64,000 nucleotides of DNA from Eggerthella timonensis (lineage in GTDB: Bacteria > Actinomycetota > Coriobacteriia > Coriobacteriales > Eggerthellaceae). The stretch spans positions 2,900,539 through 2,964,538 of the forward strand of contig NZ_FXXA01000002.1 of NCBI RefSeq assembly GCF_900184265.1. Reading direction: 5' to 3'. How positions within the stretch are numbered: position 1 is the first letter of the stretch; each line of letters starts with the position of its first letter. This document shows, in pieces, positions 40,348-49,769 of this stretch. Both the position numbers and the translations under genes were made by a program. The notes under the pieces were generated by a model. That model worked only from the letters and a program-made list of their open reading frames with translations, made no database searches and was not told where the DNA came from.

Positions 40348-42693
40348 ATGCCAAACTCTCACAGCACCTCGGCGACGCTTCGCCGCGAAACGCCGCTCCC
40401 CCTGCCGCTCGCCCGGTTCGACGAACCCCGGGAGGCGAACGCACCCGCGCGTCGCCCCCGGCCGAGCGCGCGCCGCGCCGCCGCGCCCGAAGCCGGCCGG
40501 CTCATCATCGTGTCGAACCGCCTGCCCTACCGCTTCGAGGACGACGGCGAGGGAGGCTTCGAGCTCGAGCGCAGCGTGGGCGGCCTGGCGACCGGCCTGG
40601 GGCCCTTGCACGAGCAGGACGGCAACCTCTGGATCGGCTGGGCCGACGCCGACGCGTGCATGGGCGACGAGGAGCGCGCGCGGCTGGCCGCGGCGTTCGA
40701 AGAGCGCGCCTGCCGGCCCGTCTTCCTCGACGACCACGACGCCGAAGCGTACTACGAGGGGTTCTCCAACTCGGCCATCTGGCCGCTGTTTCACGGATTT
40801 CCCCAGTTCACGCGCTTCGACGAAGAGGAATGGGAGGCCTACCGGCGCGTGAACGAGCGGTTCTGCGAGGCGGTGCTGGCCGAAGCGCGGCCCGGCGACA
40901 CCCTGTGGATCCAGGACTACCACCTCATGCTGCTGCCGTCGATGCTGCGCGAGGCGCTGCCGGAGGCCTCCATCGGGTTCTTCCTCCACATCCCCTTCCC
41001 CGACTACGAGACGTTCCGCACGCTGCCGTGGCGCGACGAGATCGTGCGCGGCGTGCTGGGCGCCGACCTCATCGGCTTCCACGCATACGACTACGTGCGC
41101 CACTTCCTGTCGAGCTGCCGACGCGTGGCGGGCATCGAGAACACGAGCGGCACCCTCACGGTGGACGGGCGCATCGTGCAGGTGGACGCGTTCCCGCTCG
41201 GCATCGACTACGCGCGCTACCGCGACGCAGCGCGCACGCCCGAGGTGCGCGCGTCCATGGAGACGCTCGCGGCCGAGAAGGGCCACGAGGGCTGCAAGGT
41301 GATGCTGTCGGTGGAGCGGCTCGACTACTCGAAGGGCATCCCCGAGCGCATCGAGGCGTTCGACGCCTTCCTCGACCGATACCCCGAATGGAAGGGGCGC
41401 GTCGTGCTCATGCTGGTCACCGTGCCGTCCCGCGAGAACGTGGCGTCGTACCGCGCGCTCAAGAAGCGCATCGACGAGCTGGTGGGCCTCGTGAACGGCA
41501 AGCACTCCACGATGGACTGGACGCCCGTGGACTACTACTACCGCGCGCTGCCCTTCGAGCAGCTGGTCAGCCTGTACGCCGCGAGCGACGTCATGCTGGT
41601 CACGCCTTTGCGCGACGGTATGAACCTCGTGTGCAAGGAGTACCTGGCTTGCCACGACGGCAACGGCGGCGTGCTGGTGCTGTCGGAGATGGCGGGCGCG
41701 TCCTACGAGCTGCACGAGGCGCTGTGCGTGAACCCGTTCGACCGCGCGGGCATCGTCGCGGCCATGCAGCGGGCGCTCACCATGCCCGAAGACGAGCAGC
41801 GCAAGCGCAACGCGCCCATGCAGCAGCGCCTCGCGCGCTACACGTCGAAGAAGTGGGCGCGCGAGTTCCTCGCCGCCGTGGACGACGTCAAGCGCCGGCA
41901 GGCGGGCATGAGCGCGCACCTGCTGGGCCCCACGTCCGCCGGCAGGCTGCTCGAGGCGTTTGGCGGGGCGGGCCGGCGCGCGCTTCTGCTCGACTACGAC
42001 GGAACGCTCATGCCGTTCTCGGACGACCCCGCGCACGTCGCTCCCGACGAGCGGCTGCTCGACGTGCTGGCGCGCCTGGGCGGGCACGCGGACAACGACG
42101 TGGTGGTGGTGTCGGGACGCGACCACGCCACGCTCGAGGCGTGGCTGGGGGCGCTTCCCATCGACCTCGTTGCCGAGCACGGCGTGTGGTTCGCCGCCCG
42201 CACCGCGGGAGCCGGGCGCGCCTGGACGCTGCAGGAGCCGCTCGACAACAGCTGGAAGGACGCCATCCGCCCTGTGCTGGCCGACTTCGTCGACCGCACG
42301 CCCGGGTCGCTTTTGGAGGAGAAGGACTACTCGCTCGTGTGGCACTACCGCATGTGCAGCCAGGAGCTGGCCGAACGGCGCGTCATCGAGATCAAGAACG
42401 CGCTGGGCGACGGCCTGGCCGACCGCGGCATCGCGCTGATGGACGGCAACAAGGTGATCGAGGTGAAGCCGCGCGGCGTGGACAAAGGGCACGCCGCCCA
42501 CCGCTGGTTCCGCGATCCCGCATACGGCTTCCTGTTGGCCGCCGGCGACGACCGCACCGACGAGGACGTGTTCGAGGCCGCGCCGGCCGACGCCTGGACC
42601 ATCAAGATCGGCGGCGGCCCCACCCGCGCCCGCTTCGCGCTCAAGGACAGCGCCGAGATGCGCCAGCTGCTGGAAGTGCTCGCGGAGGCCTAA
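40348..42693 (+). CDS. Bifunctional trehalose-6-phosphate synthase/phosphatase
   Basis: The 781-residue protein joins OtsA and OtsB. A GT20 synthase domain at about 50-520 shows [10 protein letters not shown], the VGGLATGL loop, [15 protein letters not shown], and the nucleotide-sugar motif [20 protein letters not shown] phosphatase domain at about 545-775 has nucleophile motif [21 protein letters not shown] and [12 protein letters not shown]. It makes trehalose from UDP- or GDP-glucose and glucose-6-phosphate in one chain. The first ~48 residues are Arg/Pro-rich and probably disordered. AAGGTGG precedes ATG 40348. Its stop overlaps that of the convergent next gene by 4 bases. Confidence 0.94.
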   Translation: MPNSHSTSATLRRETPLPLPLARFDEPREANAPARRPRPSARRAAAPEAGRLIIVSNRLPYRFEDDGEGGFELERSVGGLATGLGPLHEQDGNLWIGWADADACMGDEERARLAAAFEERACRPVFLDDHDAEAYYEGFSNSAIWPLFHGFPQFTRFDEEEWEAYRRVNERFCEAVLAEARPGDTLWIQDYHLMLLPSMLREALPEASIGFFLHIPFPDYETFRTLPWRDEIVRGVLGADLIGFHAYDYVRHFLSSCRRVAGIENTSGTLTVDGRIVQVDAFPLGIDYARYRDAARTPEVRASMETLAAEKGHEGCKVMLSVERLDYSKGIPERIEAFDAFLDRYPEWKGRVVLMLVTVPSRENVASYRALKKRIDELVGLVNGKHSTMDWTPVDYYYRALPFEQLVSLYAASDVMLVTPLRDGMNLVCKEYLACHDGNGGVLVLSEMAGASYELHEALCVNPFDRAGIVAAMQRALTMPEDEQRKRNAPMQQRLARYTSKKWAREFLAAVDDVKRRQAGMSAHLLGPTSAGRLLEAFGGAGRRALLLDYDGTLMPFSDDPAHVAPDERLLDVLARLGGHADNDVVVVSGRDHATLEAWLGALPIDLVAEHGVWFAARTAGAGRAWTLQEPLDNSWKDAIRPVLADFVDRTPGSLLEEKDYSLVWHYRMCSQELAERRVIEIKNALGDGLADRGIALMDGNKVIEVKPRGVDKGHAAHRWFRDPAYGFLLAAGDDRTDEDVFEAAPADAWTIKIGGGPTRARFALKDSAEMRQLLEVLAEA

Positions 42694-43268
42694 AACGCGC
42701 GCGAGGAGCCGCGGAAGAGACAGCCGGCGTTTGGCGCGTCGAGGGTTTCGGGCGCGTCGGCGCCCGTGAGGAATGCGAGCATCCGGCCGAGCAGGGCGTC
42801 CAGCTCGGCCTCGTCGAGCGTGCGCGCGAAGCCGCTGTCGGCGAGGTTCTCGAACGCGGCGGCGTTGCGGTAGCGGATGCCGTCGAGGAAGAACGCCTTG
42901 CGCCGGTTGTCGCGATCGCGCACCACGACGACGGTCTGCGACGGCAGCGCCGCGTAGGCTGCTTCGTCCAGGCCGAGCTTCCGCTCGTACCATTCGGGCA
43001 CGTTGCGCACGCCCTCGTCGGCGAAGAACTCCCGGATCTCCCCGCACCCCGCCAGCGGGTACGGCGGCAGGTCGTAGCCCCGATGGCGCGCGTACGCGTA
43101 GATGTAGCGGGATGCGTCGCCCACCTGCGCGCGGTCGCCCAGCACGAACGACAGCAGCTCGAGCAGCCGATGCGGCGACCAGCGGTCGCGCTCGAGCTCC
43201 AGCAGCCGCGCGAGGCCCGCGACGACGTCTCCCCCGTTGCCGGCCCCGTCGGGAACCGCGGCGCTCAT
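42690..43268 (-). CDS. Hypothetical protein
   Basis: The 192-residue protein is not recognised with confidence. A helical N-terminal half ([24 protein letters not shown]) is followed by a segment [17 protein letters not shown], and it ends in FRGSSRAF. It has no signal or membrane helix. The ATG at 43268 overlaps the GIY-YIG gene stop (ATGA), so it is translated from the same message as the two upstream genes. Codon use is like that of its neighbours. Its end overlaps the otsAB stop by 4 bases on the opposite strand. No function is proposed. Confidence 0.75.
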   Translation of the reverse strand: MSAAVPDGAGNGGDVVAGLARLLELERDRWSPHRLLELLSFVLGDRAQVGDASRYIYAYARHRGYDLPPYPLAGCGEIREFFADEGVRNVPEWYERKLGLDEAAYAALPSQTVVVVRDRDNRRKAFFLDGIRYRNAAAFENLADSGFARTLDEAELDALLGRMLAFLTGADAPETLDAPNAGCLFRGSSRAF

Positions 43269-43600
43269 CGTCCCTCGCTTCCGCCGTCATCCGCCATGAT
43301 AGAGCGCAGCACGCACTCGAACGGCTCGCGGGCGGCGCGGCGCACGAGGCGCTCCTTCTGGCGGCGCGTGAGGCGCTTGAAGCGGTACTCGGCGCTCATG
43401 GCCTCGTGCTTCGTCGCGAACGCGGCTTGCGCGAGCAGATGCACGGGCAGGCGGCTGCGCGTGTACTTCGCGCCCGCACCGGCGTTGTGGGCGCGCACGC
43501 GCTCGTCGACGTCCACGGTGTAGCCCGTGTACCAGGTGCCGTCGGCGCACTCGAGCACGTACAGGTAGAACGACGGGGTTTCCGCCACCGAGGACTCCAT
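43265..43600 (-). CDS. GIY-YIG nuclease family protein (YhbQ/UPF0213 type)
   Basis: The 111-residue protein is a minimal GIY-YIG domain. The two motif strands appear as [18 protein letters not shown] (Y and T-Y-T in place of GIY...YIG), followed by [11 protein letters not shown] with catalytic Arg, and [13 protein letters not shown] Glu-containing helix ([14 protein letters not shown]) completes the active site. YhbQ-like proteins are small DNA nucleases of uncertain role. ATG 43600 lies 4 bases after the YhcH-type gene stop, and the stop overlaps the next start, so it is the middle gene of a three-gene unit. The basic charge agrees with nucleic-acid binding. Confidence 0.88.
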   Translation of the reverse strand: MESSVAETPSFYLYVLECADGTWYTGYTVDVDERVRAHNAGAGAKYTRSRLPVHLLAQAAFATKHEAMSAEYRFKRLTRRQKERLVRRAAREPFECVLRSIMADDGGSEGR

Positions 43601-43604
43601 GAGG

Positions 43605-44060
43605 TTACGCGAGCACCTTGACGACGATCTTGCGCACGCGGCCCGGCGCTTCGAGCGCGCACCCCGGCTTATGGGCGTCCTCGGGCGCGAGCACGGCCAC
43701 GTCGCCCGCGCGCAACACGACGGAGCTGGGGCGATCCGGCGCGACGTACAGCCCGAAGTCGGCGTCTTCGTCGAACGGCTGTGCTTCGGCAAGCCCTTCG
43801 AGCGGCGCGTACTCCATGACCTCCTCGCCCGCCACGACGAACTGCACGTCGAAGTAGCGGCGATGCGCCTCCATGTCCTTCTCCGCGGCCGGGACGGTGT
43901 CGTATTCCTGCACGTTGGCGAACACGGCGTCCCCGTCGATGTCGACGCGGCCGAGCGGCAGGGCGGCCAGATCCTCCTGCGCCAGGAAAGCGTAAGCGGC
44001 CTGGAAGCGCGCGGAGCGGTAGTCGTGGTCGGCGGCGTGACGAAGCGTTGAAGCCAGCAT
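43605..44060 (-). CDS. YhcH/YjgK/YiaL family protein (EbgC-like cupin)
   Basis: The 151-residue cupin-like protein matches YhcH/YjgK/Yia[32 protein letters not shown] near 50-80 (shown in part by its start and end) is the family core, and [10 protein letters not shown] near 128 holds metal-binding His. Relatives are linked to sialic acid or uronate metabolism, possibly as anomerases. No such sugar genes lie nearby, so the role here is open. The start at 44060 has AAAGGA upstream, and a TATACT -10 box sits near 44114. It is the first gene of the unit with the GIY-YIG and hypothetical genes. Confidence 0.85.
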   Translation of the reverse strand: MLASTLRHAADHDYRSARFQAAYAFLAQEDLAALPLGRVDIDGDAVFANVQEYDTVPAAEKDMEAHRRYFDVQFVVAGEEVMEYAPLEGLAEAQPFDEDADFGLYVAPDRPSSVVLRAGDVAVLAPEDAHKPGCALEAPGRVRKIVVKVLA

Positions 44061-44127
44061 GGACGGTCCTTTCGGTACGGGGTTGCGGTGCGGTTCGGTG
44101 CGCATCGCAGTATACACCCGGCTCCCG

Positions 44128-46506
44128 CTAACGCCGAGACCCTTCGGCGCGCGTGCAGCGGCGCGCGATGGCGAGCGTCGCGAGCGCGGCGAGCGCTGCC
44201 GCGGAAAGCCACGCACCTGCGGCCCCGTCGCCCGTCGAGGCCAAGGCGGCGGGCGACCCCGGCGTCGGCGTCCCGGTGCCGGCGCCCGCAGCGCCGCCTG
44301 CGCCCGCGCCGCCGCCCGTCGCGACAGGAAGGTTGCGAAGCGCTCCCGACCATGCGGAACCGTCGCTCGTCTCGACGCTCGCACGCAGCGTCCCCTCGTC
44401 GTCTGCAGCGATCGTCAAAACGAGCTCCACGTTCGACAGGACGTATCCGTCGGGAGCTTTCGTCTCCCGGATCTTGTAGCGGCCGGCCGGCAGGTCGGAG
44501 AACGTCAGCGTCCCCTCCGGGTTCGACGAAACCGCCTCGCACAGCATCGCCCCCGCCTCGTCGTACAAGGCGAATGCGGCGCCCGCAAGCGGAAGGCCCT
44601 GCTCGTCGGCCTTCGTCAGCGAGAACGAGGCGACCTTGAGCCGGTTCGTAATCGTGATCGCCGTGGCCGCCTCGGTCACGCTCGACTCGTAATCCAGCGG
44701 AACGCCTACCTCGGACACGGAGTACGAGAAGCTCTCGCCCTCGTTGTTGTACGCAGGCAGCCTCACCGAAAGATCGTCGCCTTGCGGCACGACCGCGTCC
44801 ACCGACGCTCGCCATCCCGTCGCCCGCACAAGCTCCAGAGGCTCGCTTCGGGTCCACGCGTCGGCCGCGGTGACCGGCTCGCGCACCACCGTGTATCCAA
44901 CGGAGCTGGGGCGCCGATCCGAATAGTCCACCTCCGCGCCGTTCGCGCCTCCCACGTTCACGGTATCGTCCCACTCCTTCGCGACGTCGAGGACGATCGA
45001 CGGGGCCTTAACAGACGGCACCGGGAAGAAAGCGGTCTCGCCGTCGCCCAAGCGGTCGAGCGTCGTCGCCCCGTTCGCGGGATGCCAAACGTCCGGGCGG
45101 AAGCCACGCGCTTCGGTGTCGAGCCGTACGCGGTACTCGAGCACGATGCGCTCGTCGGAACCGAGGGAAAGGCCCGACATCCGGATCGCCCCGTCCTCGA
45201 ACCCCACCTCCACCGACGAGGCGATCTGCGGGTTCTCGGCCCAGGTTCCATCCGGCCCCTTGCGGTAGCCGGCGAGCTCGTAGTCGTCAGGGCCGAAGCC
45301 CGACGCGCTCTGCTGCAGGATGACGCCCTCCCCCATCGGATCGGCCACCGTGCCGCCGCTGACGGTTTTTCCGATGCGCGACGCGACCCCCGCGAGCGCC
45401 TGGGAGAGCCCGGCGAGGTCGGCGTCGATAGCGACGTAGCGCGTCTCGCCGTCGGAAGCCATGTTGTACGCGGTGTATTTGCCGCGCGTCGAGGGGTCGA
45501 CGCCGATGGAGAATATCTCGATGCCGCCGTCCTTGAGGTCGATCGCCGTGCCCAGCGTGAAGTTCGACAGCATCTGCCGATCGTCGGTCGGAACGGCGTT
45601 GGGATCGGACGTCGTCAATGAGGCGTAGTAACGCTCCGAGCCCGTTTGGAACGAGGTGATGTACGAATCGGCAGAGTAGCCGCCCATGGCGACGATCCGC
45701 CCGTCGTTCGGATACGCCGTCGCGCCGTCGGTCGGAAGGTACGCGCAGTTCGCGCTGCCGTCGCCCACATGGATGAGCAGATGGCGGGCGTCGGCGCGGC
45801 CTTGGCTTTGAAAGAGGCGCTGCGCCTCGTACAGCCCTTTCTGGACGAACGTTCCGCTGCCGCTTTTGGCGGTGTTCTCGAGAAAGCCCAGCACCTCGTC
45901 GGGGTCGGTTGCGAAGCCGCCCATCGCATACGCCTCGCGGTTGTAGGCGACGGCGGCGACCCGTATGCGCCCCGCCTCGAGCGGGTCGGCCACCGCGCCG
46001 AGGAAGTCGCGCACGCCCGCAAGCGCGTTCTCCAGCTTCGTTCCCGACATCGTGGACGAGAAGTCGATGACGAGCACCACGTCGACCGGGTTCTCGATCT
46101 GATTGCCCTTGATGTCGAGCGTCATGCCGAACAGGCCCTGGGAGCCGGGCACCTCCTCCGCCGATTTCTTCAAGAACGCAGCCCCGCGATCAGAAGACTC
46201 GTCGGGGACGATGACGTAGCCCTCGTCGTCCAACCGCACCGTGCCGCCCGCCTCGGGCAGCTCCGCGCCGGGCGTTTGGGGATAGTTCCACACGACGCCC
46301 TCGCCCGAGCCGTTCGCCAAGACGATGCCGTCGTCGCCTTCGTCGTACGAATAGCGCCCGTCGGGAACCGTCGTGACCGCGAACGAAGGCGCAGGCGCCA
46401 GCGCGAAGAAGAGCGCGATCGAGACGAGCAGCCCGATCAGCGTCGCCCTGCGCACCCCCTCGCCTCTCGAACCCGTGCCCGAAACGACGCGAACCATCGT
46501 AGCCAT
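44128..46506 (-). CDS. Cell-surface adhesin/pilin-like protein: VWA and SpaA-like domains, LASTG anchor
   Basis: The 792-residue secreted protein has a signal peptide (residues 18-43, ending PSFA). A von Willebrand A domain with MIDAS-like DFSSTMS near 150 (a DxSxT form) follows, then a Cna_B-like region at about 500-620. A SpaA-type prealbumin repeat lies at about 630-720 ([23 protein letters not shown], given in part; [14 protein letters not shown]). A Gly/Ala/Thr/Pro-rich linker leads to LASTG near 755, one membrane helix and an Arg-rich tail. This is a pilus-tip or MSCRAMM layout. No sortase or other pilin gene is in the window. GAGGAGAG precedes ATG 46506. Confidence 0.88.
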   Translation of the reverse strand: MATMVRVVSGTGSRGEGVRRATLIGLLVSIALFFALAPAPSFAVTTVPDGRYSYDEGDDGIVLANGSGEGVVWNYPQTPGAELPEAGGTVRLDDEGYVIVPDESSDRGAAFLKKSAEEVPGSQGLFGMTLDIKGNQIENPVDVVLVIDFSSTMSGTKLENALAGVRDFLGAVADPLEAGRIRVAAVAYNREAYAMGGFATDPDEVLGFLENTAKSGSGTFVQKGLYEAQRLFQSQGRADARHLLIHVGDGSANCAYLPTDGATAYPNDGRIVAMGGYSADSYITSFQTGSERYYASLTTSDPNAVPTDDRQMLSNFTLGTAIDLKDGGIEIFSIGVDPSTRGKYTAYNMASDGETRYVAIDADLAGLSQALAGVASRIGKTVSGGTVADPMGEGVILQQSASGFGPDDYELAGYRKGPDGTWAENPQIASSVEVGFEDGAIRMSGLSLGSDERIVLEYRVRLDTEARGFRPDVWHPANGATTLDRLGDGETAFFPVPSVKAPSIVLDVAKEWDDTVNVGGANGAEVDYSDRRPSSVGYTVVREPVTAADAWTRSEPLELVRATGWRASVDAVVPQGDDLSVRLPAYNNEGESFSYSVSEVGVPLDYESSVTEAATAITITNRLKVASFSLTKADEQGLPLAGAAFALYDEAGAMLCEAVSSNPEGTLTFSDLPAGRYKIRETKAPDGYVLSNVELVLTIAADDEGTLRASVETSDGSAWSGALRNLPVATGGGAGAGGAAGAGTGTPTPGSPAALASTGDGAAGAWLSAAALAALATLAIARRCTRAEGSRR

Positions 46507-46796
46507 GCTCTCTCCTCACCGTGCGTGATCTCGCTTGCGCTTGCTCCACCGCGATCGCCTGGCGCGCGCCATCTCATCGCAGTTCGCTCATCGTAGCGTC
46601 TCCCGATTCTCGCGCGTCGAACGGTTGACGAGACCGTGCCAAACGGTTTGCAGAGCGTCACCCGTCGCGACGGCAGCGCTTGCGCATTCTGCTTGAAGTA
46701 TCGCAGGGCCTCGTGGACGAAGGCGGCGGGGAAGTCGATAATGGCCTCATCAGCCCCGCGCCGGCATTGCGGCGCCGTCCACCGAAGGAGCAAGGC

Positions 46797-48605
46797 ATGA
46801 TCAACCAGTTCTGCAAGAAACCGCTGTGGGAATGCTCGAAAACCCTTTCCGCCGTGGCCCAGGGACTCGCGCCCGCCGACACGGTGATCAGGGGAGCGAA
46901 GCTCGTGAACGTGTGCACGGCCGAGATCCAGGAGGACGTGGACGTGGCCATCGCCGAGGGCCGCATCGCCTACCTCGGGCAGGCCGACCACTGCATCGGC
47001 GAGAGCACGCAGGTCATCGACGCGGAGGGGCAGTACATCGCGCCCGGGTTCCTGGACGGGCACATCCATGTGGAGTCGTCGATGATGGGCGTGGGCGAAT
47101 ACGCGCGCGCCGTCGTGCCGCACGGCACCGTCGGCATCTACTGGGATCCGCATGAGATCTGCAATGTGCTGGGGCTCGAAGGCGTGCAGGTGATGGCCGA
47201 GGACGCGCAGCGCACGCCGCTCAAGGCCATGATCACCACCCCCTCGTGCGTGCCCGCCGTGCCCGGCTTCGAGGACACCGGCTCGTTCATCGGACCCGAC
47301 GACGTCGCCGAGACGATGGCGTGGCCGAACGTCGTGGGCCTCGGCGAGATGATGAACTTCCCCGGCATCCTGGGCAGCACCGACCACGCGCACGGCGAGG
47401 TGGGAGCGACGCTGCGCGCCGGCAAAATAGTGACCGGCCATTACTCCTTGCCCGAAACCGACCGCGGCCTGAACGCCTACATCGCCTCCGGCGTGCGCTG
47501 CTGTCACGAATCGACGCGTCCCGAAGACGTGCTCGCGAAGATGCGCCTCGGCATGTACGCGCAACTGCGCTACGGCTCGGCATGGAAGGACCTGCCCGTG
47601 CTGGGCGAGGCCATTCTGGCGAACGACATCGACACGCGTTTCGCCATGCTCGTGAGCGACGACACGCATCCGCACACGCTGGTAGCCGACGGACACCTCG
47701 ACCACATCGTGCGAGTTGCCGTCGATCTGGGGATCGACGCCGTGACCGCCATCCAGATGGTCACCATCAACTGCGCCCAGTGCTTCCAGATGGACCACGA
47801 CCTGGGATCCATCACCCCCGGCAAGTGCGCCGACATCGTGTTCCTGGACGACCTGGAAAGCCTGCAGGTCACCCGCGTGCTCATCGACGGCGACGTCGTG
47901 GCCGAGAACGGACGCCCGCTGTTCGACTTGCCGCCGTTCCAATTCCCGGAGTGGGTGACGCATTCCATGCATCTGGGCCGCGAGCTCACGGCGAAGTCGT
48001 TCGCCGTGGCCGCGCCCGAGGGCACGCGCGATGGCGATCGCGTGCGCGTGCGCGCGATCGAGGTCATCCCCGGGAAAGTGGGCACGAACGAGGTGCACGT
48101 CGACCTGCCGGTGGTCGACGGCCGATTGGAATCCGACCTCGAGCAGGACGTGCTCAAGACGTTCGTGTTCGAGCGCCATCACGAGACGGGCACGTGCGGT
48201 TACGGCTTCGTGAAGGGCTTCGGCATCAAGCGCGGCGCGATGGCCTCGACGGTGGCGCACGATGCGCATAACCTGCTGGTCGTGGGTACGAACGACGAAG
48301 ACATGGCCCTGGCCGCGAGCACGCTCGCCGCGTGCGGCGGCGGCATGGTCGTGGTCGCCGACGGCGAGGTGCTGGGGTTGGTGGAGCTTCCCATCGCCGG
48401 CCTCATGGACGCGCTGCCCGCCGAAGCGATGAGCGAGAAGGTGCATCGGCTGGAGAAGACGTGGGCCGAGATCGGCTGCACCATGCCGTCGCCGTTCATG
48501 ACGATGGCGCTGATACCGCTCGCCTGCCTGCCGGAGCTGAGGCTGACGAACCGAGGGCTGGTGGACTGCACCAAGTTCGAGTTCGCTGATTTGGTGGTGG
48601 AATAA
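46797..48605 (+). CDS. ade: Adenine deaminase
   Basis: The 602-residue amidohydrolase converts adenine to hypoxanthine and ammonia for purine salvage. Metal ligands sit in PGFLDGHIHVESSM near 82, and GEMMNFPGI near 182. Others are in SDDTHPHTLVADGHLD near 284 and the second-domain HHETGTCGYGFVKGF near 460. The length and two-domain shape are those of AdeC-type enzymes. AAGGAG lies 6 bases before ATG 46797. The 290-base region upstream, shared with the divergent adhesin gene, contains an AACGGTTGACGAGACCGT-like imperfect dyad near 46620 but no clear promoter. Purine control is likely but not visible. Confidence 0.95.
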   Translation: MINQFCKKPLWECSKTLSAVAQGLAPADTVIRGAKLVNVCTAEIQEDVDVAIAEGRIAYLGQADHCIGESTQVIDAEGQYIAPGFLDGHIHVESSMMGVGEYARAVVPHGTVGIYWDPHEICNVLGLEGVQVMAEDAQRTPLKAMITTPSCVPAVPGFEDTGSFIGPDDVAETMAWPNVVGLGEMMNFPGILGSTDHAHGEVGATLRAGKIVTGHYSLPETDRGLNAYIASGVRCCHESTRPEDVLAKMRLGMYAQLRYGSAWKDLPVLGEAILANDIDTRFAMLVSDDTHPHTLVADGHLDHIVRVAVDLGIDAVTAIQMVTINCAQCFQMDHDLGSITPGKCADIVFLDDLESLQVTRVLIDGDVVAENGRPLFDLPPFQFPEWVTHSMHLGRELTAKSFAVAAPEGTRDGDRVRVRAIEVIPGKVGTNEVHVDLPVVDGRLESDLEQDVLKTFVFERHHETGTCGYGFVKGFGIKRGAMASTVAHDAHNLLVVGTNDEDMALAASTLAACGGGMVVVADGEVLGLVELPIAGLMDALPAEAMSEKVHRLEKTWAEIGCTMPSPFMTMALIPLACLPELRLTNRGLVDCTKFEFADLVVE

Positions 48606-48625
48606 ACGGAAAAGGATGCGGACAG

Positions 48626-48658
48626 TCTGGCCGCTCATTGCAAGCGCGAGCGGCCAGA
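48626..48658. terminator. Hairpin between convergent ade and mcrC
   Basis: TCTGGCCGCTC and GAGCGGCCAGA form a perfect 11-bp stem around an 11-base loop, in the 61-base gap between the genes. No T tract follows on either side, so termination may be partial. Confidence 0.55.
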
Positions 48659-48666
48659 TGGAATTG

Positions 48667-49755
48667 CTAGCCGCAATCCATGCTGTCAAATATCTCAAGC
48701 ATCTGCGATTCAACAACCTGCCAACTGGCATCAAGGTCGACCGTTCTGACATGCAACGACCCTTCGGACAGTACGACATCCTCGCACAAACGCCTCCCGT
48801 TCAGAGGATAGAGCAGGCACCCATGCACCTCATGGAACTTCATCAATGAAGCGGTACGAGCATTCGACATGTAACTGTAAATCTGATATAGGTTTTCAGT
48901 TTTAAACTTGCTCCCATCGCGCAAGGCCTCCCGATAGTACTTCGCATCGATGATAAAAAGCCGAGACGAGCCGACGTCGGATATCGTTTCAATCCAGATG
49001 TCGGCTTCCATGCGGGGCATAAAGGGACAGATATCGGTGGAGTCTCGCGTCGCCCAGGCGATAGGTTTGTTCTTCTCGAACACGACGTAACGAGATCCTT
49101 TAAGACGCGGCAGCTCTTTGCGATAGAACGCTCGAGCGAACTTTTCAAAGATATGATTCAGCGTAGTTCGCTCCGAATCGCTCATGAGGACACCGTCAGC
49201 ACCCTCCAAAGGAAGCGTATGGCGATAAAGCAGTGAGCAAAGCGATATGACGAATCGATATCGCGAGGTCGTGCGGTTGAATACGATGCGCGAGAGAACT
49301 TGCTCAGTCGGAGCGACAGGATCAATCTCCTCGAATGAGGGGTATGCCGCCCTAACCAGTCTCCGGGTTTCTGCATGCTCGCTGCACACGCTCATCAACG
49401 CATGCGCGACGATACCGTTCAGGTCGTTGTTGGTGGTGTACTCATCGGGCCTACATACCAGTTTTTGATCGAGACGTGCAACATGAGAGAAGGATTCCTT
49501 CATGTTCACAGGTCCTCTTGGAGAAGCAGTGCACGCCTCGAAAGAGACGTACTCGCGGGCAAGACCCAGCTGGGCGATGTTCTTCGCCTCACGCGCCACA
49601 AGATACGAAAGAAGGTCTTCGACTCCCTCGAATCGCCCCGCCTCACCCGTGAGGCATTCGTCGAGAAGGTAACGGCCACTCCATGCGTAGCAGAGCATAT
49701 GATAGATATTGCGAACAGGGATTCCCCCGCATCGCAATTCTGTTGAACGAGTCAC
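48667..49755 (-). CDS. mcrC: McrC-type nuclease subunit of type IV restriction system
   Basis: The 362-residue protein is the McrC partner. The N-terminal McrC domain (IPVRNIYHMLCYAW, residues 12-25) is followed by a PD-(D/E)xK nuclease core at about 235-275 (MEADIWIE, then LFIIDAKYYREAL). It cuts DNA bearing modified cytosine when recruited by McrB. The start is a GTG at 49755 with no clear ribosome-binding site, 14 bases after mcrB, so translation probably depends on coupling. Base composition is about 50% GC against roughly 65% in the surroundings, a sign of acquisition by transfer. Confidence 0.88.
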   Translation of the reverse strand: MTRSTELRCGGIPVRNIYHMLCYAWSGRYLLDECLTGEAGRFEGVEDLLSYLVAREAKNIAQLGLAREYVSFEACTASPRGPVNMKESFSHVARLDQKLVCRPDEYTTNNDLNGIVAHALMSVCSEHAETRRLVRAAYPSFEEIDPVAPTEQVLSRIVFNRTTSRYRFVISLCSLLYRHTLPLEGADGVLMSDSERTTLNHIFEKFARAFYRKELPRLKGSRYVVFEKNKPIAWATRDSTDICPFMPRMEADIWIETISDVGSSRLFIIDAKYYREALRDGSKFKTENLYQIYSYMSNARTASLMKFHEVHGCLLYPLNGRRLCEDVVLSEGSLHVRTVDLDASWQVVESQMLEIFDSMDCG

Positions 49756-49769
49756 GATAAGTCTGACTG

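Noticed and set aside
40312-43290. 992-codon minus-strand frame opposite otsAB
   Set aside because: Same mirror-frame effect; no motifs, while the plus strand shows complete GT20 and HAD domains.
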